Both the position numbers and the translations under genes were made by a program. Shown here piece after piece: positions 22,456 to 31,876 of a DNA stretch of 64,000 nucleotides. The notes beneath the pieces were generated by a model that was not told the DNA's origin, did no database searches, and saw only the letters and a list, made by a program, of their open reading frames with translations. Source of the DNA: Acanthaster planci. Taxonomy: Eukaryota > Echinodermata > Asteroidea > Valvatida > Acanthasteridae. The stretch's first letter is position 1. Each line of letters starts with the position of its first letter. The stretch covers positions 860,504 to 924,503 of the forward strand of contig NW_019091415.1 of the NCBI RefSeq assembly GCF_001949145.1. The letters run 5' to 3'.

Positions 22456-23573
22456 ATATACTTTTTAAAAGAAAATTTCCGTCTTCGATCGTAAGTTGGA
22501 CATCAATGATGAGAAACACCTATATCATTAATTCGCCTGCGGTTTCTGCTCCTCGCGTCATTTGTATCGTGATGCCACCCGAGTCACCTAATCAACGTCC
22601 GCTACCAAGACCCGCGCTGTCATCGATGCTTCTAAAATGGAGCCACAAACGGTATATTTCTTTCAGGTAGTCACCCATATCGGTATACCCGCCAAGTTGA
22701 GGTCTTTTGTGACACACCTGCCCGATTCAGTGCTAGAGTCTCCAAAAAACTTACACGCTTCGTTCCAGTGTTGATATTCGGATTTACCTTCGGCCGTAAT
22801 GAGCGTCTTGGTGAAGTGAGGGTTTTAAAACCTCAAAGGGTTTTTGACTGTGGGATCTTTGAAAAGAATCAAATCTCCTTTCAAACTGCGGATCGGTTGG
22901 TTAATGGCCACGTTCAATAGGGTATTCCATTAATTAAATGATCGCATTCCCAAGTTGTGAATGATGTCAAACATGTAATATGATGTATGTTTTCCAGCGT
23001 TTGAGCGAGTTGGCGGTTGGTAACGACCTCATATTCGAGCGTCAGGTCCGAAATTGCTTATTGAACTGAGGTGTCACTCAACCTAACTACTTTATCGCAA
23101 TCGTTAAATGTAAGCAGGTAAGTCGAAGGTTGTTTGAAAGCTGAAGGCAAAAACGGCATGTGACTGGTTAACATTTAGATATCGTGAGGGATCGCGTATC
23201 GGTTGCCAAAAGCGTTTGCGATGGCCTTGTCTTTTCCGTTGTTGCCTTGCTCACTGGCGTCATTAGTTCCGAGTCTGAACATGGCGACGTTTTCTCTAAA
23301 CCGAACCGGTTTCTAAACCGAAATATGCCATGTTTTTGGTTTGTGTCGCGAGTAGCCAATCATCTTTAAAGTTGTGAACACGTCAGCATCCATATAGGTT
23401 AGAATAGTTGCTTTGTAACTTCACGGCAGTTTTTTCGACTGAATCCGCGCCAAGTTGTTGTCTTCTGTCGCTTCGTCTAGATCGAGTTTAAAAGCCAGCT
23501 TGATCGTGTCGGGGACAATGACGTCATCGATGCCCATGGGCGGTAACTTCATGAGCTTCTTACCGTAGTTCAT
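22456..23573 (-). pseudogene. major capsid protein remnant
   Basis: A frame from ATG at 23,573 (MNYGKKLMKLPPMG) is open for 50 codons. Later pieces in other frames look like successive parts of the Polinton-type major capsid protein as I remember it: FGNRYAIPHD (about 23,190), then LTSHMPFLP and LLTFNDCD (to about 23,090), EVVTNRQLAQTL (about 23,000), GITIQMTRG (about 22,570) and a hydrophobic C-terminal VFLIIDVQLTIEDG (about 22,480-22,520). Their order and overall length (about 370 codons) fit. A further open stretch (MASVTCSVVLLVKDSAS, about 23,670) just upstream may belong to it. Several stops and frameshifts show it is not functional. Recognition is by motif order only. Confidence 0.52.
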
Positions 23574-24106
23574 GGTTTTTTAAAGGGTGGGTTTTTCGGT
23601 CGACGTGGCTTCTAGATACAAAGAAGCCGAGTCTTTGACCAGCAAAACGACCGAACAAGTGACCGACGCCATAAAACGAATTTATGATAGGTCTCCTTTG
23701 ACTAGGCCAAACGAAACGATTGTTCGGTTATCAGTATATGCAAAAAATGTTAAATACAGGTGAATGAAACGTGGAATGGGCGGAAAGGTTGCCCCAGGTC
23801 ATGAAATCGCTAAACGATGAAAAAACCCGATTGATCGACGCTGTTCCTTTAAAAGTCATCAAATCAATATTTTCCAAACGCTTTAGTTCGTAACTGTATT
23901 ACTCGGGTGAACAAGAAGGTGGCACTGTCAGAAGAGCGACCGATCCGATCCGATCTGAAGCGTAGACGTATATCTAATCGAAAAACGTGCTCGAGTCAGA
24001 TCAAATGAGCCTACGGCAAAAAATAAAAACGGGTCCAACGCAAACGTTCTTTTGTGAGAGAAGAGCTACGAGTGATACCCGAAGACACTGAAATGCCCTC
24101 AGTGGC

Positions 24107-27100
24107 TTAGATTGAGTTTGATTTTTTAAAAATTTTATTCGATAAATGATCAACAGCCAGGGTATCGATGCCGTTGTCGAGGATGTATCGTTTTGTTTTG
24201 GGTGAATGTAACGACAACTTTTTTGAACATTCGTATAAAGCTGATGATAATACGATTTAGGTTTAACAGACAGTCTTTATAAGATTTGTGATGTAGATCC
24301 TGTTCAGTTACGACCTTAGTGACACTTTTGGCTTTTTTGAGTTATCTTTGAATTGGATCAAGTACATCTTAGGTCGGATACAGACGGCTTCTGAAATGAG
24401 TTTACCGCCAAATTCGTCTTTAAATTTTCGTCTTAAGATATAAATCCTCAGTTTGAACCTCACAAAGTAAACCGTCGGTGTCGGTATATGAGAGACTCAA
24501 TCGGTCGTCATAACGGTTTTTCAACGTGTTGTAATAAAAGTCATACATTAGCATTTTTGCCAATCTAAAAATCGCAACCTTCATAGATGGGTTTGGTGAG
24601 CTTGGTTTTTTTTCATTATTTCGATATACCTCATTTCACATTCTTAGAAAGGTATACATCTTTTAAAACTGGGTTTATTGATCATACGTGTAAGTTTTGC
24701 GAGATCGAGATCGCTGTTGTCGCGCATTATTTTTGCGTTACAACGTTTGCGAATGTTTTCCATGTTTTTGCCAAAGACTGCGTTATTAACGATTTTAAAT
24801 TTTTNNNNNNNNNNNNNNNNNNNNNNNNNNNNNNNNNNNNNNNNNNNNNNNNNNNNNNNNNNNNNNNNNNNNNNNNNNNNNNNNNNNNNNNNNNNNNNNN
24901 NNNNNNNNNNNNNNNNNNNNNNNNNNNNNNNNNNNNNNNNNNNNNNNNNNNNNNNNNNNNNNNNNNNNNNNNNNNNNNNNNNNNNNNNNNNNNNNNNNNN
25001 NNNNNNNNNNNNNNNNNNNNNNNNNNNNNNNNNNNNNNNNNNNNNNNNNNNNNNNNNNNNNNNNNNNNNNNNNNNNNNNNNNNNNNNNNNNNNNNNNNNN
25101 NNNNNNNNNNNNNNNNNNNNNNNNNNNNNNNNNNNNNNNNNNNNNNNNNNNNNNNNNNNNNNNNNNNNNNNNNNNNNNNNNNNNNNNNNNNNNNNNNNNN
25201 NNNNNNNNNNNNNNNNNNNNNNNNNNNNNNNNNNNNNNNNNNNNNNNNNNNNNNNNNNNNNNNNNNNNNNNNNNNNNNNNNNNNNNNNNNNNNNNNNNNN
25301 NNNNNNNNNNNNNNNNNNNNNNNNNNNNNNNNNNNNNNNNNNNNNNNNNNNNNNNNNNNNNNNNNNNNNNNNNNNNNNNNNNNNNNNNNNNNNNNNNNNN
25401 NNNNNNNNNNNNNNNNNNNNNNNNNNNNNNNNNNNNNNNNNNNNNNNNNNNNNNNNNNNNNNNNNNNNNNNNNNNNNNNNNNNNNNNNNNNNNNNNNNNN
25501 NNNNNNNNNNNNNNNNNNNNNNNNNNNNNNNNNNNNNNNNNAATAATGTATTACATATTCATTTTTAGTCCCCAAAGTTGCAATGATATTTTTTTTATGT
25601 TGGGGGCTTTGTTTCTGAGTTATAATTTTTGATCAGGGCTGAAGAAATCTATACCGATTATCGTTAATCGTTATGAAAATCGTGTAAATTGGGCGGGCAT
25701 TCGAGATCTACCTCGATCATATATCCCATGTAACCATAGGGATCTAAGTCGAGAATAAATTCTGTAGTGAAGCATTCTAGATTTCTAACCAGCAAAAGTC
25801 CTCAAAGGGCAAAGGTTGTGACATGGCCCAACCATAGAGATTGTTTGCATCAAGATACATCAGATAACTGTCAGGTTTTTCGGGGTCATAATCGGGTAGA
25901 CATTTGATATTAGCCGTGAATATCGGTTTACCTCCCACGCTCAAGATGCCCCCTCGTTTCCTTTTTTCAAAAAACAAGTGCGTATGGATGTCTGTGAATA
26001 GTTTGAGTTTTATCTTGGTGTGTTTAATAAGACGTCCCAAAAAAAAACCCCGGGGGCCGTGTAATAATTGGCGGGATCGAGACCATAATGTTCATAACAA
26101 GCGTGTCTAAAGTTTTGAAACACGTCTGCTAAGAGCAGGGTGCCTGTTTTTATATAAAGATCGTGATAATCGCCTAGGGTTTGACATCCAAACTTTATCC
26201 AGACTTTTTTCCCATGGAGATATTGTTCGTCAGAAATGTTTTCTCGTTTGAGTTGACTCTGTAAAAAGCATCTTTGAATCGATCAAAAGGATCTGTATAT
26301 TCATATGGATAAATGCCTTTTTGTAAATTATTAATGATCTTGTACGCTTAATGATGATAGATGTTGTCTTTAGGCTTCACGAGTTAACACAAGTCGGACA
26401 TGCTTCGGCAATTTTGGCTAAGTGACGTTGCTATAAAGTGGTATGAGTCTAAAAATCGAAGTACGTCGAGAGAAAAACTAATATACTTTTCACTGATTTT
26501 AGGAATGCAAGAGATCTCGTCTGTTTAAATATTGCCTTTAAACGTGGCCGCTCTTTGCATAATGAGATGAGCATCATAGTTTTCCAGGTTGTGGAGTATC
26601 ACCGGAATCGGTGTATCGTTAGGCATCACTTTTAAGTTGGAAGTTGCAATATGAGTGGGCCGCACCGCTAAAGAGCCCCGTCATGTGGCAGTGATCTCTT
26701 GTTGCAAATCATACAACGGTCGTCGTCAGAGATGTTTGACTTTTTGGTTTGTCACACTGGCATTCATATTTACCGTATCTAATGGGCTTTTCACAAATCC
26801 AGCACCTTCTGGCAAATTTAAATCCTCTCTCTTGCTTGGGAGTGAGTTGCGGCACATTTGATGCTCGATAATGTTCTTTAGCGGTCATCAAAACGCATTA
26901 CCGTATTATATAAAACCCACAAGCGACATGTTTTTGTGGATGAGAATTGTCACTCGTCGGTACTAAGACCGATTCAAAATCAGCATAAATGACAAACGGC
27001 ATTTTTGGTTAGTGTCTAACATTAGTAAAGATTGTCGTGGGTGGTTCATTACTGTGGCTTCTGGCATTTCGACAAAACAGGGAGGACATCCTTCGCCTTG

Positions 27101-27890
27101 ACACTCTTTAATTAAAATATCTATCTGAATTGGCTTGCTTATAAAAGCGTGAATTGCAACGATCATAAAAATATTTTTTCCATGATGTTCACTAATTTGG
27201 GTTGACAAGAGTCTCGATTTATCTTTGATCCAACAATTGTGGTCTTTTGCAATAGGCTTTGATGATCGATCGGGCGACTTTCATCGATCGACCCTTTATT
27301 GATAGCTTACATTGCGATTCTTCTGTAAAATTAGCAGGTCTTCGTGTGGGCGAGCCGGCGATTCGCTGGATTTAAAATTTTTTGAAAGCCGCTTAATAAA
27401 AAGTTCACCATGTTCGAGCCGTTTAAAATTGGTTCCTCCGGTTCGGGATATCGTAACAAAAGACATTGATCGTGATGTTGTCTTGTTTTTCGATGCGTGA
27501 TATCTGAGAAACCGGTGTGGGAAAATTGATGCCTGTAAAATCAAGACCGTCGTCCTCGGTATAGGTAGACGGTTTTTCTTCGTGTACCTCCTATCCCGGT
27601 TTGTTTTGAATTTGTCGTATAGAAACGTGTGGTGGAAACCTACACAAGGCTGCCCTCAAGCACCAACATATACACTTCTGTTCTTCGTTTTTGATATTAA
27701 GTACGGCTTTTTTTCAGATGTAACGAATTTGTCTTACTCAATATAACTGTTCCCGCCTTTATCCCCATGCCTTCCGATGCTGATATAAAATTTGAGTATT
27801 TCTTCCATGTCAAAGCCCGAACTTTGAATTTATTTATAAAATACTCAATCTGTTCAATGATGTTATCTCTATGCGCAATCATAATTTATT
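24107..27890 (-). pseudogene. protein-primed family B DNA polymerase, fragmented
   Basis: Replicates the element's DNA from a protein primer (family knowledge). Reading the minus strand from the N-terminus: a segment with ISRIEKQDNITINVF (about 27,490), like the conserved region before the exonuclease; ExoI YADFES (26,970-26,987); a zinc-knuckle-like CWICEKP (about 26,790); ExoII HNLENYD (about 26,573-26,593); polymerase motif A LDANNLYGW (about 25,831-25,857); motif B NNAVFGK (about 24,767-24,787); motif C YTDTDG (24,471-24,488). The end is NKIFKKSNSI at 24,107. The N run lies between motifs A and B. Many stops and frameshifts separate these pieces; the longest uninterrupted one is 87 codons at 25,777-26,040. 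The exact N-terminus is unclear. Confidence 0.85.
24805..25541. other. assembly gap (737 Ns)
   Basis: A run of 737 N characters. The long open frames that cross it contain only X residues and are not real. It sits inside the polymerase remnant between motifs A and B. The true missing length is unknown unless the gap size was estimated from paired reads. Confidence 0.99.
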
Positions 27891-28444
27891 TGATTGAGTC
27901 TATACACGATACAACGTCATTTTGGGTATCAACTGAATGATGATATTGTTTGTCTTTATTGCCATCAAATTTTCTAAAAATTTGTACTTCCATTGCTGTT
28001 TGGACTTTAGTTTGGCGGTTAATATTAAACTGATTCCACGCTGATAAGATTTGTCATAAATGAGTTTTCCATAATAATTGCAAAAAATCATGACATTAGG
28101 GATGGGTTTTTCTGGTATCAATTAATAGTTTCAGAGGTTTTCAAATCTGTTGGTTGTTTCTACATTTACTCGATTAAATTTGCCATAATATATAATATTT
28201 GATTGCACGTATGTAATCAGATTTAGTCAATTGGCCGCGTCGTCCTGTGGGTGTGACTGTTAGACGTTTTGTTTCAGATATTCTTTTCTGCGTCTCGGGA
28301 GATTCTAAAATTATTGATATGCCGTTCAACTGAATTGATATTCTCTTTTTTAGTATATTTATTTCTGGGGTAATAATGATAATTATAGTCTTCGTTATAT
28401 TGTTTGACACCGTTTTTAGTCCACGATGTGATATTGTTCGACAT
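27891..28444 (-). pseudogene. AT-rich ORF fragments upstream of the polymerase
   Basis: ATG at 28,444 opens a 56-codon frame rich in Tyr/Asn/Lys (NGVKQYNEDYNYHYYPRNKY) that stops at 28,274. Another frame continues with LTVTPTGRRGQLTKSDYIRA, then a further fragment runs from 28,121 to 27,900. These may be the far N-terminal part of the polymerase or a separate gene in front of it. No motif decides between the two. Confidence 0.35.
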
Positions 28445-28700
28445 TTAAAGCTTGTCTTGAGACGTGGTTTGCTTTTATTAATATATCACGTTATTATTAA
28501 ATTATTTATTAAATACTCCTCGAAGGTACCACAGGTTCCAGGAACCAGAAAGTGAACTACAGCAGGTCCATCGAGGACTCTACCATTAACCTCGAAGGAC
28601 GCACTGTGACTGGTTGTCACATTTCCTTCGATATACTTATTTCACTTTTTTAGTTTCGAATTTCAAAGCGAGACTAGAAACTACATTTATTTTAGGCTAT

Positions 28701-29084
28701 TTATTTTTCCCCATAAGGATGAATGGGCAAATAGTCATTATCGCTGTCATACTCATCGCTGTCATCTTTATTCTCGCTGTCATCTTTATTCACGACGCCC
28801 TTTCTGTCAGTAAATTTCCATAATGTTTCATTTGGGAGTGGACATGGTCTCTTTACCATCTCTATGTTGGCCGTTTTGACTTTGGGTCTCACAATCTTAA
28901 GACTTACACCGTGCGCGCCATAATAAATATCTTTCAGGCTGATTAACGAGTTAATGACGCATCGTTCACCATCATATACACCAAAATTATCGTAAGTGAT
29001 TGGGTTTCTATTTTTATCAAAGAGAGAAGTGAAAATGTTAATGATTTTTGCACCTGTGCCTTTTGTGAGTAATTTGACATACAT
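28701..29084 (-). CDS. 127-codon ORF with acidic C-terminus, unknown
   Basis: The longest intact N-free frame of the element: ATG at 29,084 to stop at 28,701. It starts MYVKLLTKGTGAKIINIF, has mixed globular-looking composition to about residue 95, then a strongly acidic, low-complexity stretch (KDDSENKDDSDEYDSDNDY, residues about 101-119). It lies upstream of the polymerase on the same strand. Acidic tails are common in DNA-mimic or assembly proteins, but there is no evidence for either here. Its intactness in an otherwise broken element is notable. Confidence 0.5.
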   Translation of the reverse strand: MYVKLLTKGTGAKIINIFTSLFDKNRNPITYDNFGVYDGERCVINSLISLKDIYYGAHGVSLKIVRPKVKTANIEMVKRPCPLPNETLWKFTDRKGVVNKDDSENKDDSDEYDSDNDYLPIHPYGEK

Positions 29085-30180
29085 ACGTTTTTTGAAAGCT
29101 TTGCTCTATGAATAAATTGGCTTTAATGTGTGTTCTATTTTTTCTTTCGCCGTTATTTTTTGTTCTTGCTCGCTTTAATCAAGTTGAGGCAAAATAAATT
29201 GCAGCTTCAAATCACCACGGGACATTGGAGGATCCTCGTCACTAAGTGGGTCAGTAGTGGTCACTCGTGGTTGTTTGCACGGGTGATTTAATGCCTTGAA
29301 CTAGTTACTGGCGTGACCTTACGATGTTGGTAGCTCTGGAGAGAACTGGCGTTTGGTTGGTGAAGAGAAAAACCTGTCGTGTTTTGCAAAAGCAACCCTC
29401 CTCCACCCCGTTCAGTGCCACCCCCTGTCCGCCGTAGCTTACTTCAATGTCTCTTTTGTTGCTTTTCCAAAGTTTGGTGCGCATTCCGTCGGTAGTCCAC
29501 TTTGCCGATTCTAGAGTAATCGACAGTAATTCCTGTACTCGGTTGCCAGTTTTTAAGGAGCCAGAAGGGAATTTCCCCCCTTTTCCTTAATGGTTTAGCG
29601 GGTTTTTCGCCCTTCTTAGAATTGGCAAAGTCACCGACTTTAGTGGATGTTGGCGCGAATTTCATTCAGGGACGGCAAATTGAACCTCAGTTTTTCAGTC
29701 AACGTATTATTATTTACGACGCTTCAGGGAATGTGCGGAAAGAAACCCCTTGTCGGGGAAAGCAGGGCCAAATTAAGAAAAGCCATTTTGTACGCGCCGA
29801 TTTCTGTCGTTTGACATAAATAGTTGTTAGTGGTTTTGGAAAATGCCCATTAGTTGACCCATATTCCAGCAACCCAGTGTAGGCCCAAGTCAGGCCGCAC
29901 TTCATGGAAATTGCTGTCCAATCCCAGCGTTTGATATTGATAACTAAGGATGGTTGGCCCTAAAGATATTGTATGCTGGAGTGGATCCTTGTTAATTTGT
30001 TCATGAGAATTGGTTAATTTTACATTCTGTCATTTGGAATTGTTGTTTGAATTCGCATATCGAAGGCTTTGTACCGCGCAGATACATTCCAAAATGATTT
30101 ACCGCCCCATCTGCTTTGGGCGGAAACAAACGCTTTTGCTTTTTTTGTACATTTTGCTGATATTAGTTGCTGTTCCGCGT
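29085..30180. other. interior of element, nothing recognised
   Basis: Short ORFs on both strands (for example 29,444-29,665 minus, basic, 73 codons) have no recognisable motif. Base composition around 29,350-29,900 is somewhat GC-richer than the neighbouring AT-rich viral-type sequence, so an unrelated insertion is possible. Confidence 0.3.
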
Positions 30181-30380
30181 CACCAGCTTCGGGCGGGAAC
30201 TGTCTCTGTAATTTTTGCTGAATAGGTATACTTTGCCTGTACGCAATGTAAATTTTTGCAGTTCTGCGTCACCAGCTTCGGGCGGGAACTATCTCTGTAA
30301 TTTTTGCTGAATAGGTATACTTTGCCTGTACGCAATGTAAATTTTTCCAGTTCTGCGTTACCAGCTTCGGGCGGGAACAA
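30172..30380 (+). repeat. 89-bp tandem repeat, about 2.3 units
   Basis: The segment CACCAGCTTCGGGCGGGAAC recurs at exact 89-bp spacing (start positions 30,181, 30,270 and, with one change, 30,359). The units between are nearly identical. A minus-strand 80-codon ORF over it (30,180-30,422) is only the translated repeat. Confidence 0.9.
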
Positions 30381-30479
30381 CCTGAACTGTGTCAAGTTCA
30401 ATAAACAGGCTGCTCGAGGCAATCGTAAAGTTAGAATGCGAGTGTCCGCCTGTCCCTAAGTTCAGTTCTCTGGTCATGT

Positions 30480-30665
30480 TCATGCGGGGATAAAGGCATT
30501 TAATGTAACGTTTGGAATAATGGTGTCTTTTTTACTCGATTGCAAACCAATTAATCTATATGCCTCGGCATTAATGCGGTTCAGGGTATCTATTTCTTCT
30601 TTTAAATAATAACAAATTTGAAATCCAATTATATCTTCGAGTTTGCGCTCTTTTCTGGGATTCAA
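30480..30665 (-). CDS. short Polinton ORF, unknown
   Basis: 61 codons (MNPRKERKLEDIIGFQICYY...), with helical-looking Leu/Ile/Glu-rich composition (EEIDTLNRINAEAYRLIGL). It follows the 30,733-30,924 frame on the same strand and could be its continuation after frameshifts. Not recognised. Confidence 0.3.
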   Translation of the reverse strand: MNPRKERKLEDIIGFQICYYLKEEIDTLNRINAEAYRLIGLQSSKKDTIIPNVTLNAFIPA

Positions 30666-30732
30666 AATTTATAAGCGGGTTGAATTCCTTAGCATATCGT
30701 TTCTTGCATCATTATGAAAAGGTGACGTTTTT

Positions 30733-30924
30733 TCATGATATTGATGAAATAATAGGAGAAAAACATAGCTTTACAAAACCATTCTTTTGTAAATCAGGGT
30801 CTTCTATTATGAGATTAGAGGGGTTAAAAAGACCATTTACTACGTCTTTACTTTGACAATTTTGATTGAGAAATTCATAATCATCAGACACGGTATGTTT
30901 GTTTGCCATAGTTTTAGTTGTCAT
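30733..30924 (-). CDS. short Polinton ORF, unknown
   Basis: 63 codons starting MTTKTMANKHTVSDDYEFL. It lies between the Cys-rich ORF and the 30,480-30,665 frame, all on the minus strand. Composition is protein-like, but no motif or family is recognised. It may be the N-terminal part of a longer gene now broken. Confidence 0.3.
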   Translation of the reverse strand: MTTKTMANKHTVSDDYEFLNQNCQSKDVVNGLFNPSNLIIEDPDLQKNGFVKLCFSPIISSIS

Positions 30925-30976
30925 AGTTTTATTTCGTTATATTTATTAAAGTGGCATTTGTTTAAGCCTATTTCAC

Positions 30977-31246
30977 TTATAGGTTTACAAAAATAACGCT
31001 GTGATTTGTATTTTTGATGTTTACAAAACAGAGCCTCGAGACCTTCGATACATCCTGTTTTGTTTTTCCGTGAGGACAAACGGGGTGACACTTTTTACAT
31101 TTATATTTGTCGATTGCGTCTTTAAAAATACGTACATGGTTTGCAATAAATCGTGTGTTCTCCCGTCTTAACTTTGTTTTTAAATCGGTATGCGGTTTTT
31201 CTGTTTTACATTTTTGGCAACATCGAATTTCTTGTATTAATGACAT
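30977..31246 (-). CDS. Cys-rich putative zinc-binding ORF next to right TIR
   Basis: 89 codons, intact. Cysteines are arranged as CCQKC near residue 9, KCKKCHPVCPHGK near residues 49-61, and a single Cys at about 73. Paired CxxC-type motifs with CxHG suggest zinc binding, similar in style to the C-x-HG-x-C repeats common in proteins of giant viruses and Polinton-like elements (from memory). The middle is basic (LKTKLRRENTRF). Being the first gene inside the right terminus, it may be a regulatory or DNA-binding protein, but this is inference. Confidence 0.42.
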   Translation of the reverse strand: MSLIQEIRCCQKCKTEKPHTDLKTKLRRENTRFIANHVRIFKDAIDKYKCKKCHPVCPHGKTKQDVSKVSRLCFVNIKNTNHSVIFVNL

Positions 31247-31309
31247 GGTTTAGAGCCGAGTCGTTAAAATCCAACGATCTTATATCATTTCTTTATAAAA
31301 ATCGAGGAC

Positions 31310-31620
31310 ACCACCTTGCGAATGAAAAAGAAAAAAAATTCGAGCCTGAGCGAGTCAGACCGACCAGTCAAAACGATCGGTCAAAACAATCAAACAATCA
31401 GAGCGAACGCAAGCAACTTCAAAAAATAATTCTTGGGGTGGTCAGGTCGATTTTTTTCTGGGGGGGGGGTTGGTTGATTTTGGGGGGGGGTTGATTTGTT
31501 TCCCCTTGGGTAGATATCCAGGGAGGAGTAGAACGTTGAAATTGGTAAATGATGTAAATTTTTTAGTCGGGTAGGTATGGGAGGGTTTTTATGACTAGCA
31601 CGCCCATAATATATGCTGCT
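31310..31620 (-). repeat. right terminal inverted repeat of the Polinton-like element
   Basis: Inverted counterpart of 17,390-17,697. It ends ...ATAATATATGCTGCT at 31,620 and contains long G tracts (GGGGGGGGG, about 31,460-31,490) that correspond to C tracts in the left copy. The two copies differ by substitutions and by tract length, so the element is not recent. Confidence 0.85.
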
Positions 31621-31876
31621 TCTCCCCGTTTCCAGAAAGCTAGGTAGGCCCCGAAGAAGCTACACGTGGGATTACTCATCAGGCATTGTCCACGTAGAAT
31701 TTGTTGCTCTGCTCCTTGGAAACGTTCAGTTTGATTATTTTTTGCTGATGATCTGACCAACGCGTTTTAAACTCGTTGTTAAACTTGTTAATCGCCCGTA
31801 TTGTGTTTTCATGCCAGTCGTTTGGAAATCTTGTGCGCGGTTTTTTATAACTTGATGCTTACAGTTGTCCTTTATT
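31621..31876. other. spacer with an 80-bp block repeated at 33,586-33,670
   Basis: GTAGAATTTGTTGCTCTGCTCCTTGGAAA at about 31,697-31,725 and the following diverged bases recur in direct orientation at about 33,588, after the dispersed repeat. The repeat 31,877-33,560 is thus bracketed by short direct repeats. Confidence 0.5.

Larger units (their letters stand above)
17390..31620 (-). mobile_element. degenerate Polinton/Maverick-like element
   Basis: A 14.2 kb unit bounded by terminal inverted repeats of about 300 bp that begin with AG and end with CT, as known for Polintons. Inside, mostly on the minus strand, are remnants of a protein-primed family B DNA polymerase, a double-jelly-roll-type major capsid protein and a packaging ATPase; together these are the hallmark set of Polintons and related adintoviruses. 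I found neither a retroviral-type integrase nor an adenain-like protease, so they are lost, too degraded, or in the N run. The flanking hexamers (CCATCC left, TCTCCC right) match only in part, so a target duplication is unproven. Stops and frameshifts throughout show an inactive copy. Size is slightly below the usual 15-20 kb. Confidence 0.85.

Noticed and set aside
24587-25575. Open frames of 282-319 codons across the N run
   Set aside because: Almost entirely X residues from the assembly gap.
17390-31620. Retroviral-type integrase and adenain-like protease of a Polinton
   Set aside because: Looked for them in the minus-strand fragments and found no convincing catalytic motifs; not annotated.
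17384-31626. 6-bp target-site duplication of the viral element
   Set aside because: CCATCC and TCTCCC agree at only three of six positions; not sufficient.
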